From NCBI GenBank assembly GCA_905235495.1, contig CAJOMK010000043.1, positions 1 through 8,615 of the forward strand: 8,615 nt of DNA, read 5' to 3'. A model generated the notes under the pieces. It saw only the letters and a list, made by a program, of their open reading frames with translations. It was not told the origin of the DNA and did not search any database. The DNA comes from an uncultured Methanobrevibacter sp. (GTDB lineage Archaea; Methanobacteriota; Methanobacteria; Methanobacteriales; Methanobacteriaceae). Positions 7,401-8,615 of the stretch are shown here, piece after piece. The position numbers and the translations under genes were made by a program. How positions within the stretch are numbered: the stretch's first letter is position 1; each line of letters starts with the position of its first letter.

Positions 7401-8615
7401 AATGGGAGATACTCAACAATTACCTCCTACAAGCTTCTTTGATCAGATGACAGACAGTGAAAGCGGTGAAGAGGTAGCAACTGCATTGGATATGGAAAGC
7501 ATATTGCATTTATGTAAATTATCATTCCCAGTTAAAATGCTTAAATGGCACTATAGAAGTCGCCATGAGTCATTGATTAATATTTCAAATAGGGAATTCT
7601 ATGATAATGAGCTTTTGGTTTATCCCTCCCCGTCTCATACTGACCCTGAATTAGGTCTTAAATTCCATTATAATCCTAATACCCAATATCATAGAGGGGA
7701 AGGTTCAGCTAACCCTCTTGAAGCGAAGGATGTAGTTAAGGAAATATTTAAACACTTTGAAAAATATGGTGATAAGAAGAGTTTAGGTGTAGGTACATTC
7801 TCCGTTGCTCAAAAAAATGTTATATTGGAAGAATTAGAGATAGAAAGAAAAGCTCATCCTGAATTCGAACCACTATTTTCAGAAAATAAGGAAGAAAGAT
7901 TCTTCGTTAAAAACCTTGAAACAATCCAAGGAGATGAAAGAGATGTTATATTAATCAGTGTTGGATATGGTTATGATACTGAAGGAAAAATGTCCTTGAA
8001 TTTTGGTCCTTTGAATCAAGATGGGGGAGAAAGACGTTTGAATGTTCTTGTTACAAGAGCAAGAGAGAAATGTGTGGTATTCACTAATTTCAGAGCTCAT
8101 GACATTCATTTAACTGCAAATCCGCCATTTGGTGTAAAATCCCTGCAAAGTTTCTTGGAATATGCTGAAGACTTACATTATAACCAGTCTATACAAGACG
8201 ATGACTATGATGATGCTCCATTTGAAGATACTATATATAATTTCATAGCTGAAAATGGATATGAAGTAGATAAGAAGGTTGGTTGTGCTGGATTTAGAGT
8301 GGATTTGGCTATTATAGATCCAGATAATCCTGGAAAATATATATTAGGTATCCAATGTGACGGCCCTAATTACGCTTCAAATAAAGTGGCAAGAGATAGG
8401 GACAGATTAAGAGAACAAGTATTGAATGGTTTAGGATGGAACATTTACCATATTTGGTCTACAGATTGGTATAGAAATAGAGATTTGGCAAGAGCTAAAT
8501 TATTGGAGAATATTGAATCCACTATCATCAACACCAAAGTCAAAGACTTAAAGAAAAAGATTGATGATGTTGAATCTATGAAAATCAATCCTGTAACCAC
8601 TGTTATTCTTGGCAA
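4468..8615 (+). CDS. Giant DUF4011-type / SF1 helicase / Vsr-like nuclease protein (3' end outside window)
   Basis: The frame is open for 1382 codons without interruption and leaves the window without a stop. Residues about 18-220 resemble DUF4011 (RKELLDLTLRNPLLNF near the start). A superfamily 1, Upf1/Dna2-like helicase follows: Walker A GPPGTGKS (322-329), motif Ia TVLFVSEKMAAL (355-366), LHSHKTRR (385-392), MSPLSIAQYL (932-941), Walker B FDEASQ (955-960), motif III GDTQQLPP (980-987), HYRSRHESLI (1028-1037), TIQGDERD (1152-1159) and motif VI GGERRLNVLVTRARE (1186-1200). About 600 mostly helical residues separate motif Ia from motif II. Residues 1252-1340 form a Vsr/DUF559-like, PD-(D/E)xK-type nuclease domain of the MTES_1575 kind (FEDTIYNFI, GFRVDLAI, GIQCDGPNY, ARDRDRLREQVL, IWSTDWYRNRD). 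Such proteins probably unwind and cut DNA or RNA, and the family is associated with antiviral defence; that role is inference here. Gln1296 and Ala1303 stand where Glu and His are expected. No partner gene is visible upstream. Confidence 0.9.
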   Translation, partial: MQFRTPSKNNTISNKDIEKEFKNLRKELLDLTLRNPLLNFKARNRNLNIINQTPMNVYKILILENKRMYFSPNKKETKKSRAHTFIDQTKEFLSSETDKTLKADLTPSELQKRLFYIDQQSKTMVQEQGYNILYVALGFIEWVDKKKPKQKNLAPLILIPVALERKKVGNSFSLSWTGEDIQNNISIQAKLREAGVELPKFEQTSYIEGVNQYLAEVKKAIKPFSKWDVRDDVALGFFSFTKFVMYNDLNPESWSEDVDLTKNELIQSIFNPSKNVYEDTFEEEDVDEKLHYKTMYQVLDADSSQIAVIENVKADHNLVVEGPPGTGKSQTIVNLIAELIAEGKTVLFVSEKMAALEVVKSRLDSVGLGKFVLELHSHKTRRKQLLKNLKKATNVRATRDLKLDQTLRKLENLRDQLDQYAEVIHHPVANVRLSPYELYGMKESSEDYFSKQNKLLPLVRFNNAEDLTMKELDDIIISLENLAELYSTISKNNPWSYCNPKSLLPADLREIELLIRDSLESLTDFRYEMNIINEVYGIKIPNTLKEYEDSITALNILNSETVNLVDSSILLSKYWFNNPDKSLELIKLLQHYQHASGLFNKFSDYLLVADLDTIIYDLEKDSNKKFKLFTGNSHKEELYKLYNGNIPSDREALNDLIKVRNHIKIRQSLKDNEALGRAYFGDLWSEHADVNELKQVANWMNKFVYLFSNGTFSETTVKMLSNDLFHPSIDSGIEEYVEKGNKFYENLKKLESKLNPRSKIIFKRETEDVPFDKWEIQLNKWKGQLSSLHLWSQYSNTKKACMDSPASLFIKTIEKRNIKKDDVKPLVLGNFADSLLNIVFNENDTLATFIGELHENRIAEFKDLDRKIINLNRKRIYNKLNSQIPKIYGAANDPEAKVLAGEFTRKSGHLPVRTLLEKAGGTIKKIKPVFMMSPLSIAQYLDPTNPKLQFNVVIFDEASQVKPEDALGAFMRGKTAVVMGDTQQLPPTSFFDQMTDSESGEEVATALDMESILHLCKLSFPVKMLKWHYRSRHESLINISNREFYDNELLVYPSPSHTDPELGLKFHYNPNTQYHRGEGSANPLEAKDVVKEIFKHFEKYGDKKSLGVGTFSVAQKNVILEELEIERKAHPEFEPLFSENKEERFFVKNLETIQGDERDVILISVGYGYDTEGKMSLNFGPLNQDGGERRLNVLVTRAREKCVVFTNFRAHDIHLTANPPFGVKSLQSFLEYAEDLHYNQSIQDDDYDDAPFEDTIYNFIAENGYEVDKKVGCAGFRVDLAIIDPDNPGKYILGIQCDGPNYASNKVARDRDRLREQVLNGLGWNIYHIWSTDWYRNRDLARAKLLENIESTIINTKVKDLKKKIDDVESMKINPVTTVILG

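Noticed and set aside
4468..8615. Cas3, Cas4-Dna2 fusion or type I restriction subunit
   Set aside because: The helicase motifs are of the Upf1/Dna2 SF1 type rather than the DEAD/DEAH SF2 type of Cas3 or HsdR. The nuclease is C-terminal and lacks the four-cysteine iron-sulfur cluster of Cas4 or Dna2.

Overview
The window looks like archaeal chromosome, most likely from the Methanobacteriales and plausibly a gut or rumen Methanobrevibacter. The signs are a strongly AT-rich sequence, AGA/ATA-rich codon use, a GGTGA-type ribosome binding site, T-rich termination tracts, TATA-type promoters, and an aldo/keto reductase carrying a ferredoxin domain of a kind common in methanogens. The assignment to order is inference; no rRNA or other marker gene is present.

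Left part (1-2304), rightward: the 3' end of a probable surface or secreted protein with a VanW-like C-terminal region and an Asn/Thr-rich tail; a MobA/MocA-type nucleotidyltransferase; and an intact M42 metal-dependent aminopeptidase. Gaps are short (45 and 39 bases), so the three may be co-transcribed. The run ends at a perfect 22-base palindrome followed by a T-rich tract.

Middle part (2310-4200): two convergent genes, both broken in the sequence as given. A rightward GNAT acetyltransferase (2364-2886) needs two 1-base corrections to read through. A leftward aldo/keto reductase with two C-terminal [4Fe-4S] cysteine motifs (4129-2989) needs one, in a run of five A. All three lesions are single-base and lie within about 800 bases, so either local sequence error or recent decay is possible. 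They share an AT-rich terminator region between them.

Right part (4142-8615): after a very AT-rich divergent intergenic region with several TATA-like sites and an imperfect hairpin, one huge rightward gene starts at 4468 and runs off the window after 1382 codons without a stop. It encodes an N-terminal DUF4011-type region, a complete superfamily 1 (Upf1/Dna2-like) helicase whose motifs I and II are split by about 600 residues, and a C-terminal Vsr/DUF559-like (MTES_1575-type) nuclease domain. This architecture belongs to a family linked to antiviral defence and is the most interesting item here. In its nuclease domain two residues I would expect to be conserved look changed (Gln in place of Glu, Ala in place of His).
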